This document shows positions 35,789 through 46,012 of a stretch of DNA of 64,000 nt, in pieces. Position 1 is the stretch's first letter. Each line of letters begins with the position of its first letter. Source of the DNA: Leptospira sp. (lineage in GTDB: Bacteria; Spirochaetota; Leptospiria; Leptospirales; Leptospiraceae); the NCBI GenBank assembly GCA_016742255.1, contig JACVCB010000011.1, forward strand, positions 1 through 64,000, written 5' to 3'. The position numbers and the translations under genes are program-made. Under the pieces are notes generated by a model that saw nothing but the letters and a program-made list of their open reading frames with translations, was not told the origin of the DNA and ran no database searches.

Positions 35789-37906
35789 CTAAGGAGATTT
35801 CTCTTTGGTGTTTTCTTCTTTTTTCTCTTCTTCTTCCTTGCCACCAAACATTGATTTAATTCCTTTCCAACTCTTTTGTACTCCACCTGTCACATTTTCC
35901 ACTGCTCGGTTGACATATTCAGACATAGCAGATCCAGCTATACCTCCAACAGCTGCTCCTGCAGGGCTTGCTAAAAAAATTGTGCCTGCATACACCGAAC
36001 CTAACCAAATAGGATCAATGAATGGTGATGAAACTCCATAAGTTCCACGGTAAATAATGGGAAGTTTTAATGCCTTACCGGCAACACCAGGAAAAGCAAT
36101 CGTAAACTTCATATCAATGGCTTTGTTAAATCCAATTTTTCCACCACCTGAACCTGCTATGCCATCTGCTTTTAAGGCAAAATTTTTGATTTCAATGTTT
36201 TCATTGGCATACTGAAAATCGAATTTGAGTTCATTATATGGGGTAGCTCTACTAAAATCGATTTTCTTTAAATTGATAACACTACCTATAGAACTAATGG
36301 GTTTTAAAATGTTTGTATAACTCAATAACTCTCCATTTTTTGCATTAATATTCCCGATGATTTGTAAATTATCAACCAAACCATCTTCGGTATCAGAAGG
36401 TGAATGGATTACAAAATCCGAATCGATACTTCCAGTAATGGGAGATATTTTAAAAATGTCTGATAAAACTGGCGCAATCGAAACATGTTTAATTTCACCT
36501 TTTAAAGTAAGTCCAACAGGTTGTAGCCAACGATATTCACCAGTACCGATTATATCTCCATCATATACTTTTAATTCGTATCGATTGATGTTTAATTTTC
36601 GTTTTGCATAATGAACATTTAATTTTAATGAATCTGCTTTAAAATCAACGATGGTTAGATTTCGAAAATGAAAGTTCAAATAAACATTCATTCGATTTAC
36701 ATATCCAGTATTTGGTAAACCTCGGGTAAGGATTGATTTTTCAAAATCAGGATCGATCCAAATTTTACAAACTTTAATGAGACTAGGGACATCCAAGTAA
36801 TCGGAAGATCCTTCAAATGAAACAGTCGGTGAAAGTGGAGGTTTTAAAAAGTTTACGTAACCTGATCCATACAGTTTTGACTTTCCCTTCCATTCTACTA
36901 TGATATTTGCAAAAGACAATTTATCTTCGTTACTATCATAATTGATAAGTGTCGATACGTGACCATCGGCAAACGTTTTACCATCTTTTAATGCCAAGTC
37001 TTGTACATGTAATTGGTCTACTACAGCATAAATTTTAGATTCATCTCTTTTATAAAATGGGATTGTACCTGATGTTTTTACAAATCGTAAATCACCTCTT
37101 GTAAAAATGATTAAAATATCGTGTAAATCGATACCTTTTACGTTTTGAAATTGGAACTCACCTTCTAATCTTAAAGTTTCATACGTTAATTTATCTTCCG
37201 TAAAAAGAAAATCGACACTGAAAGTTATAGGTTCATTATTTAATTTTCCATACAAATAAAAATCAATGTTCCGTAAATCATGGTCTATATGAAGCGTTGT
37301 GCCCCAAAGGTATAAATTAATTTTTCGAGAATAGAGTTTGTCATCGAATAAAATCGTTATGTTCTTAATTTCAATTTGATTTACTAAATTAACAAACGTT
37401 TTGGAAAAATAGAGTTCTTCAGATGTATCTTTTTGATTATCTATTTGAACTTTAGATTTGTTTTTAGATGATAAAGTTGTTTCTTCTAAAGATTGTTCCG
37501 AAAGTTTTTCAAATAATGGAAATGATTCATCTTTTTCTCTGGTGATTTCAATTGTGCCTGTATTTAAATATATTTTTCTTAACTCTAATGGTTTACCAAC
37601 AAATACCCCGTAATAGATTTCAATGCGCAATTTTTGGACGTGGATAATTTCATCATCAGCTTTAGAAACTGTAACTTCATTTAACTCAATACCCGGGAAA
37701 GGGAAAAATACAGGCTCTGAACTTTTATAATTCACATTGAGTTGAGTCATTTTATACGTAGACTCAAGAATTAAATTTTTGTAATAATCAGGATCAGCTA
37801 ACAGCGGATACAAAATAAAAAACATTGTCATTGATATGACAAAGATAAATGTTAAGAGTGTTTTCCCGATTACACCTTTGATTGTATCTCTTAAAGATAA
37901 TTTCAC
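35789..37906 (-). CDS. AsmA-like envelope protein
   Basis: A 705-residue protein with one N-terminal membrane helix (LLTFIFVISMTMFFILYPLL) and a long beta-rich periplasmic part. It resembles AsmA/DUF-type proteins that form hydrophobic grooves for lipid or membrane-protein handling. A typical AsmA-like C-terminal segment lies near residues 590-650 (GSGGGKIGFNKAIDMKFTI). A Gly/Ala-rich stretch (ASPAGAAVGGIAGSAMSEY) and a charged tail follow. It lies 7 nt downstream of the OppF-like gene, at the end of the operon. Its precise role is inferred from the family. Confidence 0.78.
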   Translation of the reverse strand: MKLSLRDTIKGVIGKTLLTFIFVISMTMFFILYPLLADPDYYKNLILESTYKMTQLNVNYKSSEPVFFPFPGIELNEVTVSKADDEIIHVQKLRIEIYYGVFVGKPLELRKIYLNTGTIEITREKDESFPLFEKLSEQSLEETTLSSKNKSKVQIDNQKDTSEELYFSKTFVNLVNQIEIKNITILFDDKLYSRKINLYLWGTTLHIDHDLRNIDFYLYGKLNNEPITFSVDFLFTEDKLTYETLRLEGEFQFQNVKGIDLHDILIIFTRGDLRFVKTSGTIPFYKRDESKIYAVVDQLHVQDLALKDGKTFADGHVSTLINYDSNEDKLSFANIIVEWKGKSKLYGSGYVNFLKPPLSPTVSFEGSSDYLDVPSLIKVCKIWIDPDFEKSILTRGLPNTGYVNRMNVYLNFHFRNLTIVDFKADSLKLNVHYAKRKLNINRYELKVYDGDIIGTGEYRWLQPVGLTLKGEIKHVSIAPVLSDIFKISPITGSIDSDFVIHSPSDTEDGLVDNLQIIGNINAKNGELLSYTNILKPISSIGSVINLKKIDFSRATPYNELKFDFQYANENIEIKNFALKADGIAGSGGGKIGFNKAIDMKFTIAFPGVAGKALKLPIIYRGTYGVSSPFIDPIWLGSVYAGTIFLASPAGAAVGGIAGSAMSEYVNRAVENVTGGVQKSWKGIKSMFGGKEEEEKKEENTKEKSP

Positions 37907-37913
37907 AACTAAT

Positions 37914-38885
37914 TCATAACATCGGAAAGTGGCATTTCACACGATGTAGTTCCGAAGGATAAATTTCCTTTGGCTCTTCTGATTTGCAAATCTCTTTTGC
38001 AATCGGACACCTTGTATGAAACCGGCAACCTTTTGGTTGGTTCATAATACTTGGGATTTCCCCAACAAGAGGTTTTGAAATTTTGTTTCTTTGTTTTAAA
38101 TCAAAACTAGCGGAAAATAAAGCCTTTGTATATGGGTGGAGAGGATTATTGCTGATTTCATCCCGGCTCCCTTCTTCTACGATTTGGCCTAAGTACATCA
38201 CGGCAATCCGATCTGAAACATGTTTTACGATATTTAAGTCATGTGATATGAATAAATAGGATAATCCATATTTTTCTCTTAAAAAAAGAAGGTTATTAAT
38301 GACTTGGGCTTGTGTGGATATATCCAAAGCAGATACAGCTTCATCACATACGACTAAATTTGGTTCTAAGATTAATGCACGAGCAATGGCGATCCTTTGC
38401 CTTTGTCCTCCGCTGAATTCATGTGGGTACCGATGTAAGATGTCCGCTGGTAAATTAACTTCTGATAAAGCTTTGATTGCTTTTTCTTTTTTCTCAGCCA
38501 AACTCAATTTTGGAAAATGAATTTGTAAACCTTCTGTAATGATTTCCTCTATCGTGAAACGGGGGTTTAATGAAGAATAAGGGTCTTGGAAAACAACTTG
38601 GATTTTTCGTCTTAAAAGTTTTTGTTCTTCTTTTGAAATGTTTGTGATATCTTGGTCTTCAAATTGAATGGAACCTTTGTCAATTGGCAGTAGAGAAAGA
38701 ATGGCACGGCCGATAGTTGATTTTCCACAACCCGACTCACCAACAAGTCCCAATATTTTTCCTTTCGGAATGGAAAAATTTACAGAATCGACTGCCACCA
38801 GGCGTTTAGTAGAAAAGGAAAGAGATTGGGATTGTTTGTAAGAAACAACTAAGTCCGTTACATTAAGCACTTTCTTTTCCTCCAT
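37914..38885 (-). CDS. Oligopeptide-type ABC transporter ATPase (OppF/YejF-like)
   Basis: A 323-residue ATPase of the oligopeptide/dipeptide importer family. It shows Walker [10 protein letters not shown], signature SGGQRQRIAIARAL, Walker B NLVVCDEAVSALD, and a C-terminal Cys-rich segment ([20 protein letters not shown]) typical of OppF/DppF. It overlaps the OppD-like gene by 23 nt. It pairs with that subunit to energise the two permeases encoded next to it. Confidence 0.92.
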   Translation of the reverse strand: MEEKKVLNVTDLVVSYKQSQSLSFSTKRLVAVDSVNFSIPKGKILGLVGESGCGKSTIGRAILSLLPIDKGSIQFEDQDITNISKEEQKLLRRKIQVVFQDPYSSLNPRFTIEEIITEGLQIHFPKLSLAEKKEKAIKALSEVNLPADILHRYPHEFSGGQRQRIAIARALILEPNLVVCDEAVSALDISTQAQVINNLLFLREKYGLSYLFISHDLNIVKHVSDRIAVMYLGQIVEEGSRDEISNNPLHPYTKALFSASFDLKQRNKISKPLVGEIPSIMNQPKGCRFHTRCPIAKEICKSEEPKEIYPSELHRVKCHFPML

Positions 38886-39852
38886 ATAAAAAACATTCCA
38901 CTGTTTGCGAGTCAGACACTACTGTTGGTTTCGGGATTGATGCATTACAAATTTCTAATTTTTCTTTACAACGAGTGTGAAACCGACAACCACTAGGATA
39001 CGATTTTGGTGAAGGAACAATTCCTTCAATGGTAACTAATTTTTTTCCAATATTTTCATGAGTTGGATATGCAGAGATTAAAGCTTTGGTATAAGGGTGT
39101 TTAGGTGAATCTATCACCATATCCACACTTCCTTGTTCCACAATTTTACCTGCATACATTACTGCAATTCGGTCTGCAATATGACTCACTAGACCAATAT
39201 CATGTGATATAAATAAAACTGACATTCCATGTTCTTTTCTTAGTTCTTTCAGTAATTCGATTAACTGGAGTTGGATGGTGACATCGATAGCACTTGTAGG
39301 TTCATCTGCGATCAGAATTTTTGGATCACACATCAGTGCCATGGCGATACAAACTCTTTGTAACATCCCACCAGAAAATTGGTTAGGATACTGTTCCAAT
39401 CGATGTTTTGCATCTGTGATTCCAACTCGTTCCAATAGATAAATTGCCTTTTTTTCAGCTTCTTCTTTAGAACCAAGTCCATGTAATAAAAAACTTTCAA
39501 TTAACTGGTCGCCAATTTTGTGTAATGGATTGAGAGAAGAAAAAGGTTCTTGGAATACATACGCAATTTCCCTTCCACGAACAGACCTTAGTTTTTCACT
39601 GGAAGATTCTAATAAATTGTTTCCTTCAAACAAGATGGAACCCGTTGGATAAATGGTAGTGTTAGAAGGCAATAATTTCGTTAATGCCAAACAAGTAATG
39701 GATTTTCCGCAGCCGGATTCACCGACAAGTGCCAATGTTTCCCCTTTTTTTAAGTGAAAACTAATTCCGCTGACAATTGGCAATGTTCCATCATCCGTTT
39801 TGATTTGGACACTGAGATCCATTACTTCAATGGCTTTCTCATTGGGGTTCAT
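38863..39852 (-). CDS. Oligopeptide-type ABC transporter ATPase (OppD/YejF-like)
   Basis: A 329-residue ATPase, partner of the OppF-like subunit. Walker A is GESGCGKSI, the signature is [15 protein letters not shown], and Walker B is [15 protein letters not shown]. The C-terminal Cys motif is [15 protein letters not shown]. It overlaps the permease gene by 4 nt upstream and oppF-like by 23 nt downstream, so the subunits are translationally coupled. Substrate unknown. Confidence 0.92.
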   Translation of the reverse strand: MNPNEKAIEVMDLSVQIKTDDGTLPIVSGISFHLKKGETLALVGESGCGKSITCLALTKLLPSNTTIYPTGSILFEGNNLLESSSEKLRSVRGREIAYVFQEPFSSLNPLHKIGDQLIESFLLHGLGSKEEAEKKAIYLLERVGITDAKHRLEQYPNQFSGGMLQRVCIAMALMCDPKILIADEPTSAIDVTIQLQLIELLKELRKEHGMSVLFISHDIGLVSHIADRIAVMYAGKIVEQGSVDMVIDSPKHPYTKALISAYPTHENIGKKLVTIEGIVPSPKSYPSGCRFHTRCKEKLEICNASIPKPTVVSDSQTVECFLYGGKESA

Positions 39853-40898
39853 TCGTAAACCACCTTATCTTTTGGATCAAAAGCATCTCGTAAACCCTCT
39901 CCCACAAAAGCAGAGAACAATATCGTTAGAAATAAGGCAACCGATGGAAAGGTAATGAGCCACCAAGCAGTTAAACGTTCTCTTCCTTGCCCAATAAGTT
40001 CACCCCAAGATGGATTAGGAGCAGGGATTCCATATCCCAAAAAGTCCAAAGCTGATAAAACAGAAATCGCTGAGATCAAAATGAATGGTAAAAAAGTAAC
40101 AAGTGGTGTAAGTGAATTTGGTAACAAATGACGCATGATGATGGAATAGGAAGTGGCGCCCAAAGTTTTTGCTGCATCAACAAACTGTTGTTTGCGGAGC
40201 TTTAAGAACTCACCTCGCATATAATAACTAAGTCCAATCCAACTCAGTGATCCATACGTGACGATTAGAACTAAAAATCCCCTACCAAAAAAAGAACCCA
40301 TGATGAGGATCAAGTAGAGGAATGGAATTGCTGATAGAATTTCAATGATCCTTTGCAAAAATAAATCCAATCTTCCAACAAAATAACCTTGAACCCCACC
40401 AATAAAGGAAGCGAGTAAAATTTCAACGACGATGAGGATCAAACTAAATGTCATCGCCAATCGGTACCCATAAACAATACGCGTGAAAACGTCACGCCCA
40501 CGGTCATCTGTTCCCATCCAATGCCGAAATGTTGGTTTGGAAGGAGGATTTGTTCCTTCTTCTAAACTATCTAAATTATCTTCATTCACACCAAATGGGA
40601 TTGGTGGGAACACCATTCGATTGGAAGAATCTTGGAACCTTGGTTCTCGATTTAACTTTTTATAATTTGGTTCCGTTAAATTATTCCCACCAAATTTGGT
40701 TTCTGGATAAAACAGGAAAATGGGAAACGAAACCGAACCTTCATACAATACAAACAATGGTTTGTTGTTAATGAGAAGTGGGGAAAACAAAGAAATAAGA
40801 TATGTATAAAAGAGTACAAGTAATGAATAATAGGCTCTTTTATTTTTTTTGAATTTTTCCCACTTACGAATGTTTGCTGGGTTTGATATAAATTTCAT
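39849..40898 (-). CDS. Oligopeptide-type ABC permease (OppC/YejE-like)
   Basis: A 349-residue inner-membrane permease. It has an N-terminal helix ([20 protein letters not shown]), a long periplasmic loop, the [17 protein letters not shown] block of the DppC/YejE group, and the cytoplasmic EAA-type loop ([20 protein letters not shown]) that docks onto the ATPase. The long loop before the second helix is closer to YejE than to DppC. It overlaps both flanking genes by 4 nt. Confidence 0.9.
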   Translation of the reverse strand: MKFISNPANIRKWEKFKKNKRAYYSLLVLFYTYLISLFSPLLINNKPLFVLYEGSVSFPIFLFYPETKFGGNNLTEPNYKKLNREPRFQDSSNRMVFPPIPFGVNEDNLDSLEEGTNPPSKPTFRHWMGTDDRGRDVFTRIVYGYRLAMTFSLILIVVEILLASFIGGVQGYFVGRLDLFLQRIIEILSAIPFLYLILIMGSFFGRGFLVLIVTYGSLSWIGLSYYMRGEFLKLRKQQFVDAAKTLGATSYSIIMRHLLPNSLTPLVTFLPFILISAISVLSALDFLGYGIPAPNPSWGELIGQGRERLTAWWLITFPSVALFLTILFSAFVGEGLRDAFDPKDKVVYE

Positions 40899-41905
40899 TC
40901 GAAATCAATCCTCGGATCGATTAAAATATAACAAAAATCTGAGACAATTTTGCCAATGAGACCTAAAAAACTTTGTGCGAGGAGTAGGCCCATCATTAAA
41001 TCGGTATCCCTTTCTCTAACAGCTTCAAAGCTAAGTAAACCCATACCATCAATGTTAAAAACAAGTTCAATGAATAAGGATCCAGAAAATATTAGAGTTA
41101 AATTACTACCAAATCCCGTTGCAATGGGTATGAGTGAGTTTCGGAATGCATGTTTAAAAATGGAATCTGAAAAACTAAGACCTTTGGAAATCGCAGTGCG
41201 TACGTATTCTTTTGCGATTTGATCTAACAAACTATTTTTCATGAGTAATGTAAGGACAGCAAAACTACCAACTACATAACAAATCACAGGTAAAAACATA
41301 TGAGCCAATCTATCTTTTACCTTACCCCAAACACTTAAATCCTCATAAAAATCCGATACTTCATGTCCCAATGGAAAAAAAGAAAAAACTTCTCCAGAAG
41401 CAAACAAATACAATAGTAACATCGCAAAGGCGAAAACTGGTAATGAATACGTAAAAAAGATAATAAAACTAGAAATGAAATCAAAATGACTGCCTTCTTT
41501 CAGTGCTTTTTGGATTCCAAGAGGGATACAAATAAAGTAGGTAAGAAAAAAACCAGACAGTCCAAAAAACAAAGATACTGGAAGTTTTTCAACAATGAGA
41601 TCAGAAACCTTTCTTGAGTGAAGCCTGGATTCTCCAAGGTCAAATTGAACAATTTGTTTTAACCAATAAAAATAGGCAACAGGGGCTGGTTTATCTAAAT
41701 GAAGTCTTTTTTTGATGAGTTCAATTTCTTCTTGGGAAATTTGTTTGGTAGAAGCTCCAGCTAAATTACCCGCACCTTTGAGCTTTGCAATTTCACTATT
41801 TAATGGACCACCAGGTGCAAAATGTGAGATGAGAAAAACTAAAAAAGTGATTCCTAATAGAGTCGGAAAAATTAATAAAAATCGTTTTAAAAAATATTTC
41901 CACAT
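40895..41905 (-). CDS. Oligopeptide-type ABC permease (OppB/YejB-like)
   Basis: A 336-residue inner-membrane permease with about six helices. The start [20 protein letters not shown] is typical of OppB/YejB proteins, and the EAA loop is [20 protein letters not shown]. The HFAPGGP motif follows the first helix, as in this family. It begins the transporter part of the operon, 3 nt after the AttH/CrtC-like gene. No gene for a periplasmic substrate-binding protein lies beside it. Confidence 0.9.
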   Translation of the reverse strand: MWKYFLKRFLLIFPTLLGITFLVFLISHFAPGGPLNSEIAKLKGAGNLAGASTKQISQEEIELIKKRLHLDKPAPVAYFYWLKQIVQFDLGESRLHSRKVSDLIVEKLPVSLFFGLSGFFLTYFICIPLGIQKALKEGSHFDFISSFIIFFTYSLPVFAFAMLLLYLFASGEVFSFFPLGHEVSDFYEDLSVWGKVKDRLAHMFLPVICYVVGSFAVLTLLMKNSLLDQIAKEYVRTAISKGLSFSDSIFKHAFRNSLIPIATGFGSNLTLIFSGSLFIELVFNIDGMGLLSFEAVRERDTDLMMGLLLAQSFLGLIGKIVSDFCYILIDPRIDFE

Positions 41906-41908
41906 GGC

Positions 41909-42955
41909 TTAGAACTCCCACCAGTCTTTCGATTTTTGATAACCTTTCAATTCTAAATATCCTTTGGCTGACTTTTTTTCCGTTGGATCTTTGGCCAAAA
42001 CTGCCCCTTCCCAATAGATGGTTTTTGTGGAATCACTGCCATCAAACTCTTGTTCATTGAATATGGGAGAAACAATCCACTCACCACCAGGGTATTTGAT
42101 TTTCCAATGTAAAGGGTATGTGATTTTCGTTTGATTACTTTTCCAAGGAGATCCAGTTGGAACCATTTGGATATCTTTTGGATCATTCCAATAGGTTACA
42201 TTGCCCTTTGCATCACGATACGTCCCAAATATTTCAGGTGTTTGTACTGGAGATTCTCTAAACCGAAAGAAAACATAGTCTCCACCCTTTTCATCCATGA
42301 GGCAAATCCAATCCCAACCTGATTGGCCTTTTGCTAATGTAGGAATGTATTGAGATGATTTTTCACTCCACTCATGGTCCATCCATGAGTCTCCCGATAC
42401 AATGGTTTCTTGTTTCCCCAAAAAAACCAATTGGCCTTTGGTTTTTAGTCTCGGATAACTATAATAATACGAAAATATATTTGGGTTTCGTTTTGATTTA
42501 ATGGAAATTCCATTTTTTCCTTGGGATAAAATGTTTCCATTTCCTTCTAAAGTGAATTCAATTGCGATTTCATTTGATTTTGGTTTTGCTTTGATTAAGA
42601 ATTTATCTTTGGAAAGTATTTGAAATTCGTATTCACCGCTAAAAATTCTACTTTGATCATAACCTGCAAGACCAGTTAAGTTCCGTTTGATGGTTTGTGC
42701 AGTTTTATGTTTACGTCCCGTAAGATCTGAAATTGCAAAATGAACAGGAAATACTTCAGGATTCCAATTTTCACCATCAGAAAACTTCAATCGAAAAAAA
42801 GAAAGTTCGTATCCGTATGAATTTCCAGATTCGGTCTGGAGTTGGCCGACAAAATAACACCACTCCAAGCTAAAATCAGAATGGAAACTATGGTCTCTCG
42901 GAAAACTAAAATGAAACAAACAAAGAGAAAGTAAAATAAGCTTAATTCGATTCAT
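41909..42955 (-). CDS. Exported AttH/CrtC-like lipocalin-domain protein
   Basis: A 348-residue exported protein of the CrtC/AttH group, related to carotenoid 1,2-hydratases and built on a lipocalin-like double barrel. The signal peptide is MNRIKLILLSLCLFHFSF. The VSGDSWMDHEWSE block with Trp and His is a recognisable family signature, and GWDWICLMDEKG follows. I chose the ATG at 42955 because a GGGAG lies 10 nt upstream and it begins the signal peptide; a longer start at 43012 has no signal. The gene overlaps the phosphatase 3' end by 14 nt. The role in leptospires is unknown; a lipid or pigment substrate is possible. Confidence 0.8.
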   Translation of the reverse strand: MNRIKLILLSLCLFHFSFPRDHSFHSDFSLEWCYFVGQLQTESGNSYGYELSFFRLKFSDGENWNPEVFPVHFAISDLTGRKHKTAQTIKRNLTGLAGYDQSRIFSGEYEFQILSKDKFLIKAKPKSNEIAIEFTLEGNGNILSQGKNGISIKSKRNPNIFSYYYSYPRLKTKGQLVFLGKQETIVSGDSWMDHEWSEKSSQYIPTLAKGQSGWDWICLMDEKGGDYVFFRFRESPVQTPEIFGTYRDAKGNVTYWNDPKDIQMVPTGSPWKSNQTKITYPLHWKIKYPGGEWIVSPIFNEQEFDGSDSTKTIYWEGAVLAKDPTEKKSAKGYLELKGYQKSKDWWEF

Positions 42956-44978
42956 CTGGCAATGACTCCCACTTTTTTTCCAGTGGAAGGATATGTAAAT
43001 ACGTGGATTCAATGTATTTCATTTTATCGATCACATCTTTCATTTTTTGTTTTTGATTCAATTTGCGATAAAGTTGTGCTAAATTATATAAATTAGATAA
43101 GTTTGAGTCATTAATGGAATAAGCTTTTTTCCATTCCAATTCGGCTTTTTCGTATTGTTCCACTTGGTAGTAACAATAACCTAAAATTGCATGTGATTTA
43201 AAATGGTTGGTCTTAAATTTATTATAAGATTCCAACATCCCAATTGCTTCATCAAATTTTCCGTAGTATGCCAAAGCTTTTCCATATGCCAATTGGGTAT
43301 TCAGTTCTCTTGGTAAAATTTGGTGTGCCTTTTCATAACAATTGACTGCAGTTTGGTAATCTTTTTGGTGATAGGCCTTGTCACCTTGTCGTTTTATCTG
43401 ATGAAACTCTTCTAGTCGTGGTGACAACTGAAATCCAAGTAAAGTGATGTCATCCATTGCATCTGTTCCCATCGTAAACTCTCTATGATGGTTCATAATG
43501 GATTCAACTGTCTCTTGGATTGTGGCATTCGCATTTTCTTCAATCAATTGTAAAAGTTTACTTTCTCCGAATGCATGGCCATGATCATTTTCAGCTTCTG
43601 TTAATCCATCTGTGTATAAGAATAATTTATCTCCAGGTTCTAATTGGAGGTGTAAGTCTCGGTATGTATCTCCTGCATCAGGAAACATTCCTAAAAATGT
43701 TCCTTCACCTTCACAGACCTCTGCTTTGCCAGTTCGGTGGCGGAATAAAATAGGTCTTGGATGTCCTGCAATTGAATACACAACTTTGTAGTCAGAGTGG
43801 ATGAGAAGGTAAACACAAGTGGTGTAACCTTGTTGTTTGACAAGGTCTAATAACTCACGATTGATTAATTTAAATGTTTCGGATGGTTTTGGCTTTTTAA
43901 AATTCGAAAATAACATTTTCGAAAGTGCAGTGATAAAGGCAGCAGGAACTCCGTGACCTGACACATCACAAACAGCAACACCTAACTTATCAGTATGGTA
44001 TGGAAAATAATCATAATAATCTCCACTCACTTCTTGCATGGGACTAAATCCCGTCCAAAATTGAATCCCATTCCAATCAGGGATTATTTCAGGTATCAAA
44101 CCCTTTTGGATGTTTTTTGCAAGGCGAAGGTCCTTTGCCATCGAGAGTTGTTTTCTTTCTAACTCTTGTTTGAAAGACTTCAGTACTTCAACAGCAGCTT
44201 CCAAATCACGATTTTCAATCGCAAGTTCACGTGATTTACCGACAACATCTCTTACATCAACAATTGACATCTCTTCCAATGTTGTTTCTGAGCGAGAGGT
44301 AACCATTACACGATGGCGAGATGAAACATTTTCTTTTGTTAGATGTGATCTAGACAAATACAAAACTTCATCTTTCCATTCCAATTCGTATTCATTGGCG
44401 TCGGAACCAAATTGTATTTCCTCACCCAATTCTTTGTGAGAAACGTGGATGCCAAAAAGTTTGGTTTTTGTCATTCGGATATTAAATTCTTTGAGTTCAA
44501 AGAGAACAGCAAGGCCATTTAACATGCCTTGGAAAAACACTGCATCATACCATTTTTCTTGGAACTCAGGAAGGTATGTAAAAACGAATTTCACATGTTT
44601 GTCTGCTATCGGTTTTACATTTAAGTAGACTGCTCTTGTTAGGCGACCAATCAAAATAGGTAACCTATAAATCATTTCCACTAAATCAATCCTAGAATCA
44701 TCAAGTGGCAACAAATCATAGGCATTTGTAATCAATGCTTCCGTTCCCACATGGTACAAAATTCCTGAAATATCTAATGAAGTGGAAATTTGTTGGATGA
44801 TTTTATCTTCTAAGGACTGAGAAATCCAATAATTGGGATCTTTAAGGATACGATTGTAGGTGGTATCATCTAAGATATCAGGAAAAGGGTTCGTGTGAAT
44901 CGATAGATTTTGTTCACGCTCATAGACTTGGATGAGGCCTGATACTCGTTTTGATGATATTTCTCTAGCAGAATGCAG
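42942..44978 (-). CDS. SpoIIE-type PP2C phosphatase with TPR tail
   Basis: An intracellular regulator that dephosphorylates Ser/Thr residues, typically on anti-sigma-antagonist partners. Beyond the first 250 residues lies a SpoIIE domain: SGDYYDYFPYHTDKLG with metal-binding Asp, VCDVSGHGVPAAF, LYTDGLTEAEND, and DAMDDITLLGF. The C-terminal 150 residues are TPR repeats. The frame is open without ATG, GTG or TTG from the TTG at 44759 up to a stop at 44982, and the extension (SSKRVSGLIQVYEREQ, then DPNYWISQSLEDKII) looks like real protein continuing the same helices. A CTG at 44978 with GAGGG about 8 nt upstream could be the start; the shorter TTG start at 44759 would cut the N-terminal domain. 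Confidence 0.88.
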   Translation of the reverse strand: MHSAREISSKRVSGLIQVYEREQNLSIHTNPFPDILDDTTYNRILKDPNYWISQSLEDKIIQQISTSLDISGILYHVGTEALITNAYDLLPLDDSRIDLVEMIYRLPILIGRLTRAVYLNVKPIADKHVKFVFTYLPEFQEKWYDAVFFQGMLNGLAVLFELKEFNIRMTKTKLFGIHVSHKELGEEIQFGSDANEYELEWKDEVLYLSRSHLTKENVSSRHRVMVTSRSETTLEEMSIVDVRDVVGKSRELAIENRDLEAAVEVLKSFKQELERKQLSMAKDLRLAKNIQKGLIPEIIPDWNGIQFWTGFSPMQEVSGDYYDYFPYHTDKLGVAVCDVSGHGVPAAFITALSKMLFSNFKKPKPSETFKLINRELLDLVKQQGYTTCVYLLIHSDYKVVYSIAGHPRPILFRHRTGKAEVCEGEGTFLGMFPDAGDTYRDLHLQLEPGDKLFLYTDGLTEAENDHGHAFGESKLLQLIEENANATIQETVESIMNHHREFTMGTDAMDDITLLGFQLSPRLEEFHQIKRQGDKAYHQKDYQTAVNCYEKAHQILPRELNTQLAYGKALAYYGKFDEAIGMLESYNKFKTNHFKSHAILGYCYYQVEQYEKAELEWKKAYSINDSNLSNLYNLAQLYRKLNQKQKMKDVIDKMKYIESTYLHILPLEKKWESLPDESN

Positions 44979-45064
44979 TGGCTAAACCCTCTCGAAGATT
45001 CCCCTTCGGTAGGAGAAAAATAAATTTCAATCGATCCCTAGGCAATAGATTTTTCAATGGAGAT

Positions 45065-45520
45065 ATGATTTGGTATCTAAGAGTTTTTGGAATCTTTCTC
45101 TTTGTTTTTGTTTTTGCCGTCTTAGGTCAAAAGGAAACTCGTTTGGAGCGTCATTGGGAGGTAAAATTAAAACCTGACCAAACCCTAAAGAATTTGTATG
45201 AATCCTTCCAACCAAAATCCTTTCGAGCCCCTGTAGTGGGAGAAGAATGGGAATCTAAATCCTTGGGGGAAACGGTGAAATGCAAAACAACTTCTGTCAC
45301 AAATACACCGACAATTTCTTTCCAAATCGAAAGCCAAGGTTTCAAACATTACGAAGTTCTAAAAGAGACCTACCAACTGGATCCGACTGAGAACGGCGTT
45401 CGTATCCACGGAATTTTGGAAATCCAAACGGCTCCCAATTTCCTTTCTAAACTTTTGTTTTTATTCTTTAGCGATGCAGATTTAAACCACATCGCCACTT
45501 TAAAAGAAAAACGATTTTAA
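45065..45520 (+). CDS. Membrane-anchored protein, unknown function
   Basis: A 151-residue protein with one N-terminal membrane segment ([15 protein letters not shown]) and a soluble domain with alternating hydrophobic strands resembling a SRPBCC-type pocket (for example [20 protein letters not shown]). I chose the ATG at 45065 because GGAG sits just upstream; a GTG at 44978 would add a basic, low-complexity leader. It is convergent with ispF, and the two TAA stops overlap in TTAA. Function unknown. Confidence 0.6.
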   Translation: MIWYLRVFGIFLFVFVFAVLGQKETRLERHWEVKLKPDQTLKNLYESFQPKSFRAPVVGEEWESKSLGETVKCKTTSVTNTPTISFQIESQGFKHYEVLKETYQLDPTENGVRIHGILEIQTAPNFLSKLLFLFFSDADLNHIATLKEKRF

Positions 45521-46011
45521 TGGTGTTTTTTTGTGCTCTCAACGAGCACAGTTGCCATCACCATCACACCTTCACTTCTACCTAAAGCTCCCATCCCTTC
45601 CGAAGTAGTTGCCTTAATGGAAACACAGTCTAACGGAAGTTTTGTGATTTGTGCCAAAGATGCATTCAGTTCGGCACGGATGGGATTTATTTTAGGATGA
45701 TCACCAACATATGTACAATCTACATTGATGAGTTTGAATTTTTTTTCCTCTAGGAGTTCTAAACATTTATCAATGATCACAGAGGATTTCATATTTTTAT
45801 ACTGTGGGTCGGTGTCAGGGAAATGAACCCCAATATCACCAAGGGCCAATGCACCTAAAATAGCATCTGCCACTGCATGTAAAATTACATCCGCATCACT
45901 ATGACCCAAAAAAGCAAATTCCGATTTCACTTCCACACCCGCAAGGACAAGGGGGCGAAATGGTTCATGGATTAATTTATGAAAATCGATTCCGTTTCCA
46001 ACTCTAAACAT
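45517..46011 (-). CDS. ispF: 2-C-methyl-D-erythritol 2,4-cyclodiphosphate synthase
   Basis: A 164-residue enzyme of the MEP isoprenoid pathway that cyclises CDP-methylerythritol phosphate. Metal-binding residues are in GNGIDFHKL (DxH) near residue 8 and [20 protein letters not shown] near 37-56, followed by [11 protein letters not shown]. The C-terminal block [19 protein letters not shown] is complete. The length is normal for a trimeric IspF. It lies 1 nt from nadA on the same strand. Confidence 0.96.
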   Translation of the reverse strand: MFRVGNGIDFHKLIHEPFRPLVLAGVEVKSEFAFLGHSDADVILHAVADAILGALALGDIGVHFPDTDPQYKNMKSSVIIDKCLELLEEKKFKLINVDCTYVGDHPKINPIRAELNASLAQITKLPLDCVSIKATTSEGMGALGRSEGVMVMATVLVESTKKHH

Positions 46012-46012
46012 A

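Noticed and set aside
44978..45064. GTG start adding 29 residues to the anchored protein at 45065
   Set aside because: The added leader is basic and would precede the membrane anchor; the ATG at 45065 has GGAG upstream. The extension also overlaps the likely phosphatase 5' end.
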